Position numbers and translations under genes: made by a program. The notes beneath the pieces are model-generated. The model was not told the DNA's origin and searched no databases. It was given only the letters and a program-made list of their open reading frames with translations. This document shows positions 32,541-40,109 of a DNA stretch of 64,000 bases, piece after piece (position 1 is the stretch's first letter; every line of letters begins with the position of its first letter). This stretch comes from JAXMCK01 sp046349395 (GTDB lineage Bacteria > Pseudomonadota > Alphaproteobacteria > Geminicoccales > Geminicoccaceae): contig JAXMCK010000008.1 in NCBI GenBank assembly GCA_046349395.1, forward strand, positions 62,001 to 126,000, written 5' to 3'.

Positions 32541-33104
32541 ATGCTGCATGTGGAGACCGAGCCGAGCGCGCTGGGGCCGATCGCCTTCGCGGCACGGGAC
32601 GGAAAGGTGGTCGCCCTGGAGTTCGGCGACGAGGCGTTCCTGGCCGACCGGCTGCGTCGCCGCTGCCGGGGCGAGACGCCGGTTCGTGGCGATCCGCTGG
32701 GCGTGGCGGGTCGCCTTCGCCGCTACTTCGCAGGCGAGCTGGACGCCGTCGACGACCTCCCCGTCGAGTTGGGCGGAACGCCCTTCCAGTCGCAGGTCTG
32801 GGCTGTGCTCCGCACCATTCCGGCCGGCACCACACTCAGCTATCGCGACGTCGCGGTGCGGATCGGGCAGCCGACGGCCGTGCGCGCGGTGGGCCTCGCC
32901 AACGGCTCGAACCCGGTTTCCATCGTCGTGCCGTGTCACCGCGTGATCGGGGCCGACGGCTCGCTTACCGGCTATGGCGGCGGGATCGACCGCAAGCTCT
33001 GGCTGCTGGAGCACGAGGGCGCACGGCTCCGGCTCGGCCTCAGTCCGGCAGGCGCAGCGGCACCGGGTCGCGACCGAGGAAGCGCGCCAGCACCTCGACG
33101 ATGA
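32541..33104 (+). CDS. ogt: Methylated-DNA-[protein]-cysteine S-methyltransferase
   Basis: A 187-residue DNA repair protein that takes the methyl group from O6-methylguanine onto its own cysteine. The active site is VVPCHRVIGADGSLTGYGGG with acceptor Cys132, preceded by TPFQSQVWAVLRTIPAGTT and the HTH part YRDVAVRIGQPTAVRAVGLANG (shortened). ATG 32541 follows GAGGTGG; the frame is open upstream to 32487. The last 22 residues are Pro/Ala/Arg-rich and overlap the 3' end of the opposing gene by 65 bases, so the natural stop may have been lost and the tail gained. Confidence 0.93.
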   Translation: MLHVETEPSALGPIAFAARDGKVVALEFGDEAFLADRLRRRCRGETPVRGDPLGVAGRLRRYFAGELDAVDDLPVELGGTPFQSQVWAVLRTIPAGTTLSYRDVAVRIGQPTAVRAVGLANGSNPVSIVVPCHRVIGADGSLTGYGGGIDRKLWLLEHEGARLRLGLSPAGAAAPGRDRGSAPAPRR

Positions 33105-33534
33105 GCCCGTGATCCTGCCGCTGCGGCAGCCCGGAGACGCAGATCGCCCCTACAACGCCCGTACCGGCGAGCGTGATCGGAAAGCCGCCGCCATGCGGGG
33201 CGAAGTCCTTCTGATCGAGCGCGAACTTGGCCTCCAGCGTCGTCTGCAACCGCGCCAGCTCGCGGCCGAGCCAGTAGGAGGCGTGGGCGAAGCGCAGCAC
33301 GACGTTCCGCTTGCGCCGCATCCAGTCGACATTGTCGGCCGAGCTGCCCGGCAGGGCCGTGAAGAAGAGAGGGTGTGTCGCCAGCTGGATGTCGATCCCG
33401 ACCGGTGCCTGCCGCGCCAGCGCCGCCTCGCGCAGCCGGTTGCCGAGATCCCACGCCGTCTCCGGCCCGAAGCGCTCGAAGACGAGTTCCTTCTCGTGCA
33501 GCAGGATCAGCTCCAGATCGCTCTCGACCGTCAT
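33040..33534 (-). CDS. HbpS/GlcG-like (UPF0303, DUF336) protein
   Basis: A 164-residue soluble protein. LARQAPVGIDIQLATHPLFF, KRNVVLRFAHASYWLGREL, ALDQKDFAPHGGGFPI(TLAG) and GAICVSGLPQRQDHGLIVEVL are the conserved blocks of the UPF0303 branch of the DUF336/HbpS-GlcG fold; some members bind or degrade haem and others have unknown ligands. Length is normal for the group. It is convergent with ogt and divergent from the GNAT gene, with a 59-base gap to the latter. The conserved His of APHGGG and of QDHGLI are present. A specific activity cannot be given. Confidence 0.78.
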   Translation of the reverse strand: MTVESDLELILLHEKELVFERFGPETAWDLGNRLREAALARQAPVGIDIQLATHPLFFTALPGSSADNVDWMRRKRNVVLRFAHASYWLGRELARLQTTLEAKFALDQKDFAPHGGGFPITLAGTGVVGAICVSGLPQRQDHGLIVEVLARFLGRDPVPLRLPD

Positions 33535-33593
33535 CGTCTCCGCCCCCTGTCCCGTCCGGATGCCGCATGGTTCGACAGCACCGCAGCGAAGCC

Positions 33594-34070
33594 ATGATCA
33601 CCGTGCGCCACGCGACGCCTGCCGAGCTTCCGGCCTGCGCCGAACTCTACGCACGGGTCGATGCGGCGAGCCATCCCTGGAATCCGCCGAACCCCGACGC
33701 CGTGGACTACTTCCTGAGCTTCGCCGAGCGGGAGGAGATCTGGCTCGCCGAGATCGACGGCCGGCTGGCCGGCATTCTCTCGCTGTTCCGGCCCGAGAGC
33801 TTCGTCCACTCCCTCTATGTCGAGCCAGCCTTCCAGGGCCGAGGCGTCGGCCGGGCCCTGCTCGACACCGTCCAGGCGACCACGCCCGACCCGCTGTCGC
33901 TCAAGGTGGAAGAACCGGCGGCACCGGCCCGCGCCTTCTACGCCCATCTCGGCTTCGTCGAACTCGGCGACGGCGTGAACGATCTCGGCATCCGCTGGAT
34001 CAGGCTCCAGCGCGCGAAACCTCAAAACCTCGCCACCATCCAACGCAGGAGGGCAAGCACGCCGAGATAG
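33594..34070 (+). CDS. GNAT-family N-acetyltransferase
   Basis: A 158-residue acetyl-CoA-dependent acyltransferase. MITVRHATPAELPACAELYA is the usual opening, SFVHSLYVEPAFQGRGVGRAL holds the acetyl-CoA pyrophosphate loop Q/RxxGxG/A (QGRGVG), and APARAFYAHLGFVELG is the motif B region. The substrate is not predictable. ATG 33594 begins the domain; an upstream ATG at 33567 would add nine residues. The last 16 codons overlap the opposing small membrane-protein gene by 49 bases, and the residues there (LATIQRRRASTPR) are not domain-like. Confidence 0.85.
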   Translation: MITVRHATPAELPACAELYARVDAASHPWNPPNPDAVDYFLSFAEREEIWLAEIDGRLAGILSLFRPESFVHSLYVEPAFQGRGVGRALLDTVQATTPDPLSLKVEEPAAPARAFYAHLGFVELGDGVNDLGIRWIRLQRAKPQNLATIQRRRASTPR

Positions 34071-34309
34071 GCCAGCGAGGCCACGGCCCCGATCCCGATC
34101 TCGAACGGAAACAGATTGTGCGAGGTCGGGTCGGCAGAAACGTCGCGCAGGAAGATCGCCAGCCAAGCCGCAGCCGCCCCGAGCGGCAGAGCGCCCGCGA
34201 CGCGCCAAGCCCCATGCCAGCGCCGCAGAACCTTCACCTGCGCCCAGGCCCACGCCGCCGGGATCGCCAGCAGCAACGGCAGACCGAGCAGCCCGAGGAT
34301 GATCTCCAT
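34022..34309 (-). CDS. Small three-TM membrane protein
   Basis: A 95-residue hydrophobic protein with three probable transmembrane helices (about 2-25, 36-55 and 68-90) and a short polar loop DVSADPTSHNLFPFEIG. No motif identifies a function. The clean hydrophobic/charged pattern and terminal Arg support real coding, while the opposing GNAT C-terminus overlaps its 3' end by 49 bases. It is 95 bases upstream on the opposite side of the sugar-binding-protein stop; both are on the minus strand but the order gives no clear operon. Confidence 0.6.
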   Translation of the reverse strand: MEIILGLLGLPLLLAIPAAWAWAQVKVLRRWHGAWRVAGALPLGAAAAWLAIFLRDVSADPTSHNLFPFEIGIGAVASLAYLGVLALLRWMVARF

Positions 34310-34404
34310 GGGCCGCAGTCTGCACCGGTACCGTCACCGGCTGGTGAAGATCCGGTGCGCCGCGTCACCCGGGACCGCCTCGCGGGCGGCCCCGGGCGGA
34401 TGGC

Positions 34405-35394
34405 TCAGCGGATGCCGGCGTCGATCAGGTCGACGAGGGCGTCGATGGTCTTCGGCGTCACCACGCCGGCACCTGTGTTGATGGAGATGCCGGGCATCTT
34501 GTACTTCGCCGTCAGCACGCACTGCAGGACCGGCATGAAGCCCTGCAGGTAGAGTAGCTGGTCGAGCGTTGCCGAGACGTAGCCCGACTTCAGGCCGTCG
34601 ATGGTGGCGGGAGCGAGGTCGATGCCGCCGACGGTGATCTCGCCGGGCTTCTTGCCGGCCTTCTTCAGCACCTCGGCCAGCACGCCTGTGATGCCGCCGT
34701 GCTGGGTGCCGATCGCCTTCAGGTCCGGGTTGGCCTGGACGTAGGCGGTCAGCACGGGCACCGCGAGCGTGGCGTCCGAGTTGGCCTCCTGGGTGATCTC
34801 GAGCCGGTCGACCTTCAGGCCCGCCTTCTCCAGCGTGTCGGCCAAGCCCTTCTCGCTGAGACCGCGCTCGGCCTGGCTGAACACGCCATAGACCATGGCC
34901 TTGTCGCCGGCCTTGAGGCCACCGGTCTTGATCATGTTCTCGGCCGTCAGCGAGCCGCCGGCATAGAGGTCGACGCCGGCATAGCCGAAGCCCTGCGGGC
35001 CGAACTGCTGCTGCAGCGGCGTCAGGGGCGAGTTGCCGTCGGTGACGACGACACCCTGGTCCACCGCCTGCTTGACGAGGTCGGCGAAGGCGTCCGAGCC
35101 CGGATGGCCCATGATGACGATGCAGCTGGGCTTGGCGGCCAGCGCCTGCTTGAACTGCTCGATCATCTTCTCGGGCGCCCAGGCCGAGAACTGCTCGTTC
35201 AGCGCCGCGACGCCGAGCGCCTTCGCGGCCGCCGCCGCACCGGTCTGGCGGGCCAGCGTGGCGCCGTCGCCGGGGTTGCCGCCCATCTGCATGTAGATCG
35301 TCACACCGGCACCCGGCGCGTCCTCGGCGCGGGCCGCACCGGTGGAGAGCAGGGCCAGTGCCGCGGCACCGGCGAGCAGGACCTTCGAGATCAT
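34405..35394 (-). CDS. Periplasmic sugar-binding protein of ABC transporter (ribose/rhamnose type)
   Basis: A 329-residue protein with signal peptide (cleavage after GAARA). It has the type I periplasmic binding fold: IMGHPGSDAFADLVKQAVDQGV and VVTDGNSPLTP, then SLTAENMIKTGGLKAGDKAMV, and a GGIDLAPATIDGLKSGYVSATLDQ segment typical of the RbsB/sugar-binding cluster. It delivers a sugar or related polyol to the permease encoded directly upstream (34-base gap). The ligand cannot be told from sequence; regulation probably comes from the GntR-type gene beyond the ATPase gene. Confidence 0.9.
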   Translation of the reverse strand: MISKVLLAGAAALALLSTGAARAEDAPGAGVTIYMQMGGNPGDGATLARQTGAAAAAKALGVAALNEQFSAWAPEKMIEQFKQALAAKPSCIVIMGHPGSDAFADLVKQAVDQGVVVTDGNSPLTPLQQQFGPQGFGYAGVDLYAGGSLTAENMIKTGGLKAGDKAMVYGVFSQAERGLSEKGLADTLEKAGLKVDRLEITQEANSDATLAVPVLTAYVQANPDLKAIGTQHGGITGVLAEVLKKAGKKPGEITVGGIDLAPATIDGLKSGYVSATLDQLLYLQGFMPVLQCVLTAKYKMPGISINTGAGVVTPKTIDALVDLIDAGIR

Positions 35395-35428
35395 CGTTCA
35401 GCTCCCTTGGAGTCGGGCCGATCGCCCG

Positions 35429-36514
35429 TCATTGGCCCACGCGTCCCGGCGTGGGAGATCCCGGCCGGGTCGTCCCGCCGGTGTCGTGCGAGGAGCGGAA
35501 CCGAGCCAGGAACGCCCGGCGGCGGTGCGGCTCCTCCATGAAGAGGTAGCAGACGATCGAGATCAGGAAGATGAGCCCCTGCACGGTGCGCACCCAGGCC
35601 CCGGTCAGGCCCGAGGCGACGAGGCCCGCTTCCAGGATCCAGATGATGAAGCAGCCAAAGACCGAGCCCACGATCGTGGCCCTGCCACCGAAGATCGAGG
35701 TGCCGCCGATCAGCACGGCGGCGATGGCGGTCAGCAGGTAGCCCTGCCCCTGATTGCCGAAATAGTTCTTGTTCTCCAGCGTCAGCATCATGGCGGCGAC
35801 CGAGGCCAGCCCGCCCATCAGCATGAAGAGCCGGATCTTCTCCTTGGCGACGTCGATGCCGACGACGCGCGAGACTTCGTTCGAGTCGCCCATGAACAGC
35901 ACGTGCTCGCCGAAGCGGTGGCGGTTCAGGACGAACCAGAGGCCGATCACGGCCAGCGCCGTCCACACCGCCTGGATCGAGATCTGGTTGTACCATTCGA
36001 ACGAGTTCGGGTCGCCGAAGCGCCCGACGATCCAGGCCCAGACGGAGCTCTCCTCGGCACCCCGCAACGCGTAGGACTTCCCGCCCGAGAGCACCGTCGC
36101 CATGCCGGCCCAGAAGAACTGCGTGCCCAGCGTGGCAATGAAGGAGGGGATACCGATGCGGGCGATCAGCAGGCCGTTGAGGTAGCCGACGAGCAGGCCC
36201 GAGCCGAGGGCGGCCAAGACGGCGAACCAGCCAAGCTGATACTCCTTGAACAGCACCGCGAAGACGAAGCCGGAGAAGGCGATCACCGACGGGAAAGAGA
36301 GATCGATCTCGCCGGCGCCGATGACGAAGGTGAGGCCGATCGCCAGCAGGATGAGCGGCGGGGCGGTCGAGAGCAGCGTGGTGTAGATGTTGGGCTGCAG
36401 GAACACCGAGGGGGCGGTGAACATGAAGAGGCCCAAGATCAGCGCGAAGACGACGATGATCGGCAGCGCCTCGAAGCGAAGGAACAGCGGTTTGGCGTAG
36501 CGGGACTCGCTCAT
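35429..36514 (-). CDS. Sugar ABC transporter permease (RbsC type)
   Basis: A 361-residue inner-membrane protein of the BPD_transp_2 family. TLLSTAPPLILLAIGLTFVI, AGEIDLSFPSVIAFSG (the family's G-x-IDLS motif), IGIPSFIATLGTQFFWAG and AAVLIGGTSIFGGRATIVGS are the conserved blocks. Around ten membrane helices are expected. The Arg/Ser/Gly-rich C-terminal tail (from about residue 340) is unusual in length. It is the only permease in this operon, so it likely works as a homodimer. It starts seven bases after the ATPase gene ends. Confidence 0.92.
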   Translation of the reverse strand: MSESRYAKPLFLRFEALPIIVVFALILGLFMFTAPSVFLQPNIYTTLLSTAPPLILLAIGLTFVIGAGEIDLSFPSVIAFSGFVFAVLFKEYQLGWFAVLAALGSGLLVGYLNGLLIARIGIPSFIATLGTQFFWAGMATVLSGGKSYALRGAEESSVWAWIVGRFGDPNSFEWYNQISIQAVWTALAVIGLWFVLNRHRFGEHVLFMGDSNEVSRVVGIDVAKEKIRLFMLMGGLASVAAMMLTLENKNYFGNQGQGYLLTAIAAVLIGGTSIFGGRATIVGSVFGCFIIWILEAGLVASGLTGAWVRTVQGLIFLISIVCYLFMEEPHRRRAFLARFRSSHDTGGTTRPGSPTPGRVGQ

Positions 36515-36520
36515 GCGCGC

Positions 36521-37312
36521 CTACCGCCTGTGCTGCAGCTCGATCAGGAACTCGGTCAGCTCGGCCACCGTCATCTCGGGCGGCAGCACCTCGGCCACGA
36601 TCTCGCCGCGGTCGAGGACGACCAGCCGGTCCGACACCTCGTGCACATGGGCGAGGTTGTGCTCGATGTAGATGCAGGCGCGGCCCGACTCCTTGATGCG
36701 GCGGACGAAGTCCATGACCTTGCGCACCTCCTTCACCGCCAGCGCCACGGTCGGCTCGTCGAGGATGATGAGGTCCGAGTTGAAGTGCATCGCACGGCCG
36801 ATAGCGATGCCCTGCCGCTCGCCGCCCGAGAGCTGCCGCACGTCGGAGTCGACGGTGATGCCCACGCCGCGGAAGCCGATGGTGTTGAGCAGGATCCCGG
36901 CGGCGATCTCCTTCTCCTTCTTCACGTCGATGAAGCCGAAGCGGTTGGTGATCTGCCGGCCGACGAAGAAGTTGCGCCAGAGCGGCTGCTTCTCGCCCAG
37001 CGACTTGTCCTGGTAGACCGTCTCGATCGACAGCTCGTGCGCCATTCGGACCGAATAGTCGTCGAGGTCGATCTCGCGGTCGCGGACGAAGATCCGCCCG
37101 GCCGAAGGTTTCAGCACGCCCGTCACCGTCTTGATCAGGGTCGACTTGCCGGCACCGTTGTCGCCGATCAGCCCTACGATCTCGTTGCGACCGACGGCGA
37201 GGTTTACGTCGCGCAGGGCCTGCACGGCGCCGAAGTATTTCTGCACGCCTTCCAACCGCACGATGTGCGTGAAGGAGTCGGGTACTGATCCGGCAACCGG
37301 ATCGACCGTCAT
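36521..37312 (-). CDS. Sugar ABC transporter ATPase (single-cassette)
   Basis: A 263-residue ATPase with Walker A GDNGAGKST, signature LSGGERQGIAIGRAM, and Walker B DLIILDEPTVALA. It has one cassette only, unlike the usual two-cassette RbsA/MglA, as in the single-cassette CUT2 subgroup (e.g. FrcA/XylG-like half proteins). It is first in the operon with the permease and binding protein. ATG 37312 has AGGGAGG at the right distance; the frame extends to 37393 without signal. It faces the GntR-type regulator across a 117-base promoter region. Confidence 0.92.
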   Translation of the reverse strand: MTVDPVAGSVPDSFTHIVRLEGVQKYFGAVQALRDVNLAVGRNEIVGLIGDNGAGKSTLIKTVTGVLKPSAGRIFVRDREIDLDDYSVRMAHELSIETVYQDKSLGEKQPLWRNFFVGRQITNRFGFIDVKKEKEIAAGILLNTIGFRGVGITVDSDVRQLSGGERQGIAIGRAMHFNSDLIILDEPTVALAVKEVRKVMDFVRRIKESGRACIYIEHNLAHVHEVSDRLVVLDRGEIVAEVLPPEMTVAELTEFLIELQHRR

Positions 37313-37354
37313 TCGACCTCCCTGCGCCGACCGGTGCTGCCGGTCCGACTGGCG

Positions 37355-37380
37355 ATTGTCTCGCCTATTCCTCAGACAAT
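37355..37380. promoter_or_regulatory. Palindromic operator candidate for the GntR-type regulator
   Basis: ATTGTCT (37355-37361) - 12 bases - AGACAAT (37374-37380) is a perfect 7-bp inverted repeat midway in the gap between the divergent ABC operon and the GntR gene. Its position and half-site size fit a dimeric regulator repressing both directions. Identification is by symmetry alone. Confidence 0.55.
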
Positions 37381-37429
37381 TGAATAGAGCCACGCGACCG
37401 GCTAAGTGTCAAGCCGAGGGAGGCGGACG

Positions 37430-38203
37430 ATGCGGCAGGACACGTTACACGTGCCCGAGAACGGGGGTGCTGCCCCGGTGGCACCGAACGACACGCGGCG
37501 CCTGCACGGGTCCATCGCCCACGACATCGCCGTCGCCATCATCGCTGGCCGACACGCGCCGGGCGACCATCTCGCCAACGAGGACGCGGCCAGCCGCCAT
37601 CTCGGCGTGTCGCGGAGCGCCTATCGCGAGGCGATCCGCATCCTCGTCTCGAAGGGCCTCGTCGAGAGCCGGCCCAAGACGGGCACCCGCATCAACCAGC
37701 GCGTCCGCTGGAACATGATCGATCCGGACGTGCTGGCCTGGCATTTCGAGGTCGAGCCCAGCCCCAGCTTCATCACGCAGCTGTTCGAGCTGCGCCGCAT
37801 CGTCGAACCGAGTGCCGCCGCCCTGGCGGCGCAGCGGCGGACCGCCCACGACGTCGAGCGGCTCCGCACCTTCGCGCTGCTGCTGAAGACCGAGACGCTC
37901 GCCAGCGACGCCGGCCATCAGGCCGACCTCGACTTCCACCATGCGATCCTGACGGCGACCGGCAACGAGGCGCTGCTGTCCCTGTCGGCAGGAATCGGCG
38001 CCACGATCCGCTGGTCGAACACGTTGAAGCTCGGGCCGGAAGCGCGGCTCGAGCGGGACCCGTTTCCCGAGCACTGGGACGTGTTCAACGCGATCGCGGC
38101 GGGTCGTCCGCGCGCCGCTCGCCTCGCCATGGAGAGGCTCGTCTCCTTGTCCTCAGACGACATCTGGAGGACCCTCGGCATGAACCGGCAGGTCGCCGAG
38201 TGA
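37430..38203 (+). CDS. GntR-family regulator, FadR/FCD type
   Basis: A 257-residue regulator. N-terminal winged HTH: IAHDIAVAIIAGRHAPGDHL, then EDAASRHLGVSRSAYREAIR and ILVSKGLVESRPKTGTRI. C-terminal FCD domain: FELRRIVEPSAAALAAQR, DLDFHHAILTATGNEAL (Asp/His metal-type ligands) and AIAAGRPRAARLAMERLV. It is divergent from the sugar ABC operon and very probably controls it; the FCD ligand is usually an organic acid or sugar acid. ATG 37430 is preceded by GAGGGAGGCGG; a GTG 24 bases upstream is not preferred. Confidence 0.92.
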   Translation: MRQDTLHVPENGGAAPVAPNDTRRLHGSIAHDIAVAIIAGRHAPGDHLANEDAASRHLGVSRSAYREAIRILVSKGLVESRPKTGTRINQRVRWNMIDPDVLAWHFEVEPSPSFITQLFELRRIVEPSAAALAAQRRTAHDVERLRTFALLLKTETLASDAGHQADLDFHHAILTATGNEALLSLSAGIGATIRWSNTLKLGPEARLERDPFPEHWDVFNAIAAGRPRAARLAMERLVSLSSDDIWRTLGMNRQVAE

Positions 38204-39425
38204 AGCAGCAGCATCCCGGACAAGGCAAGGTGCAGGATATCATTGCCTCCCAGTACATTCAGCCTTGGTATAATAACGTTTACCAATAGGCACAACGAAG
38301 GCGATGTATAAGACGTCGCGTCAAAAACGAAAACCAAGAACTCGATCTCTAACTACGGCAGACAAATTTCAGATCCAATTTAACCTCTGGTTCAAAAAAT
38401 GGCCTGTCTAAAATAACAAGATTCCTTACAGACCCACACTAGCGATCAGAATAATGACAAATACTAAACCACTCATACACCGCATTACCAGGAGCGCACA
38501 TTCCGGGCAAGAGACTCCCCAACGAATAGCTACGCGACTTCTACGGATTGAACCTGCAAAAACACGTACAGCCAAGATTGTCAGCACACAAATATAGATC
38601 CAAATCGAAGTCGCTAGACTAGTAATATACATTGTGGTAAAAGGATAGTTTAGCGTTATTAATTTAACATCTTTATAAAAATTGAACTTGAATGCAGTAG
38701 TGATGAACGGATCAAAATGATTCTTATAGTGTTCAAAGACTTCTTGAGAATATACGCTAAAGTTGAACCAAAACTGCGATTTAACTAGGCTGTTCAACGC
38801 TCCGAAGTTATGGACGATAAAGTCAATGGAATAACCGCCATTTAGCAATCGGCTAACTTCAAACACATGAGCTACAGCACCCGCAAATGAGCTTCCAACG
38901 ATAAAGATGAGATTTGATAACAAAAAGTCTACAACTAGGATAGTCAATATTCTTCTTCCTGAAGAACCAAAGGAGACAAACTGAATCAATTTTCTTGTCT
39001 GAACAACAGAAAGCACATCAATTGCTATACCGACAAAGATGGAGATCAGAAGTGGTATTCCAAAAAAATGATTGAAATTTTCGATGAATGGACTGAGTAT
39101 TTGAGACCTCACATCAACCGGGCTTGTAATTAAGGCGATAGCAAAAGACAAGACCCCCACAACTAAAGAGATAGCAATTGATATCGTTATTGCGCGAAGC
39201 GAAAATATGGATTGACCAAAAATGGTATCGCTGAGTTTTATTCCCGCAACAACGAACTTACTTAGTCTCGGCGCCGGGTCTGAATGCAACAAAAATGTCA
39301 ATATGTCGTGCTTTTCCGTATCTTTTTGCTTCAGCACACCATATATTGCAAGTGAGCCACCCAGAAGCGCTAGCCAGATGCCAAAACCGTTTGCAATAAT
39401 TTCCATCTATCACCTTCTTGTCGTA
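38204..39425. other. AT-rich insert (low-GC island)
   Basis: From just after the GntR gene to the end of the XRE gene the base composition switches abruptly from GC-rich to AT-rich, with lines such as 38641-38700 holding only about a quarter G+C. It carries a single gene (38426-39406) plus about 220 AT-rich bases without any gene, which contain a TATAAT at 38273 with no matching -35. No transposase, integrase or obvious flanking direct repeat was seen. Horizontal origin is inferred from composition. Confidence 0.75.
38426..39406 (-). CDS. Orphan multi-spanning membrane protein in AT-rich insert
   Basis: A 326-residue protein with about six hydrophobic segments (roughly 6-25, 70-94, 113-135, 152-180, 256-284 and 302-325), a basic linker (about 286-296, IRRSRVAIRW) and a polar, aromatic extracytoplasmic loop (190-255, with FWFNFSVYSQEVFEHYKNHF). 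The segment SCPECALLVMRCMS near the C-terminus has four Cys in 12 residues, including a CPEC pair. Codon usage is AT-rich and unlike every neighbour. I do not recognise the family. It begins 19 bases after the XRE regulator stop with AGAAGG before the ATG, so it may be co-transcribed by read-through. Confidence 0.75.
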   Translation of the reverse strand: MEIIANGFGIWLALLGGSLAIYGVLKQKDTEKHDILTFLLHSDPAPRLSKFVVAGIKLSDTIFGQSIFSLRAITISIAISLVVGVLSFAIALITSPVDVRSQILSPFIENFNHFFGIPLLISIFVGIAIDVLSVVQTRKLIQFVSFGSSGRRILTILVVDFLLSNLIFIVGSSFAGAVAHVFEVSRLLNGGYSIDFIVHNFGALNSLVKSQFWFNFSVYSQEVFEHYKNHFDPFITTAFKFNFYKDVKLITLNYPFTTMYITSLATSIWIYICVLTILAVRVFAGSIRRSRVAIRWGVSCPECALLVMRCMSGLVFVIILIASVGL

Positions 39426-39992
39426 TTATAAATAAGGCGGGGTGCAGGCGCTCACGACCTCGCACGCCACGTCGCCCGGATTGCGAAAGCGGTGCGGGAT
39501 GCGGCTGTCGAACAGGTAGGCGTCACCCTTCACGAGCCGGCGCGTCTCGCCGCCGACGGTCAGCTCCAGCGTGCCGGCCAGGACGATCCCGCCTTCGCTG
39601 CCCTCGTGCTCCAGCATGCTCTCGCCGGTGTCCGAACCCGGCGCATACAGCTCGTGCAGAATCTGGAGGTTGTGCTCGCGGGCGTCGCCGACCTGGCGGA
39701 AAGAGATGCTGCCGTGACCGTTGGCATGGAGGTGGGCGGTCAGCTCGGTCAGCTCGTCGGCGCCGAAGAAGACCTGCGGCCCGGACGGCCGCTCGGGCTC
39801 GAAGAACTCGGCCATGCTCATCGGCAGGCCCGTCAGAATCTTGCGCAGCGAGGCGACGGACGGACTGTGCCGGTTCTGCTCGACGGTCGCGATGAGGCCG
39901 TGCGGCACCCCGGCCCGGCTCGCGAGGTCGCGCTGGCTCAGTCCCGATCGGCTGCGGATCTCGCGCAGCCGGGCGCCGACGTCGAAGTCCAT
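39426..39992 (-). CDS. XRE-family regulator with cupin domain (PuuR-like)
   Basis: A 188-residue regulator. N-terminal HTH_XRE: VGARLREIRSRSGLSQRDLA and SRAGVPHGLIATVEQNRHSP; C-terminal cupin_2 domain: SEGGIVLAGTLELTVGGETR then LVKGDAYLFDSRIPHRFRNPG. PuuR-type proteins sense putrescine or GABA-type amines and repress catabolic genes. It is divergent from gabT with a perfect palindrome and repeated half-sites between them. ATG 39992 is preceded by GGAGACGGGA. Its 3' end is at the border of the AT-rich insert, but the gene itself has normal GC. Confidence 0.9.
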   Translation of the reverse strand: MDFDVGARLREIRSRSGLSQRDLASRAGVPHGLIATVEQNRHSPSVASLRKILTGLPMSMAEFFEPERPSGPQVFFGADELTELTAHLHANGHGSISFRQVGDAREHNLQILHELYAPGSDTGESMLEHEGSEGGIVLAGTLELTVGGETRRLVKGDAYLFDSRIPHRFRNPGDVACEVVSACTPPYL

Positions 39993-40002
39993 TCCCGTCT
40001 CC

Positions 40003-40070
40003 GCTCAGGATATGCGCAACCATAACGACCTCAACGGTCGCTGAGAAGCCTCTTGCTCAGGATCCTGAGC
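40003..40070. promoter_or_regulatory. Operator cluster in the regulator/gabT intergenic region
   Basis: GCTCAGGATCCTGAGC (40055-40070) is a perfect 16-base palindrome, and its half-site GCTCAGGAT occurs again at 40003-40011. An additional CTCA...TGAG pair lies around 40030-40044. The palindrome overlaps a possible gabT promoter (TTGCTC 40054, TAAGGT 40076, 16-base spacing). This arrangement suits autoregulation and repression by the divergent XRE-cupin protein. Confidence 0.6.
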
Positions 40071-40109
40071 GCCGGTAAGGTGACGGCAGTTCCTTGGGAG
40101 GACCGAATC

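Noticed and set aside
35342..37288. Plus-strand open frame of about 650 codons
   Set aside because: Antisense to three well-identified ABC transporter genes; composition rich in Asp, His, Gln and Gly from the reverse frame.
38260..38285. TATAAT in the AT-rich stretch
   Set aside because: The nearest TTGCCT lies 20 bases upstream, and no plus-strand gene follows; likely chance in AT-rich DNA.
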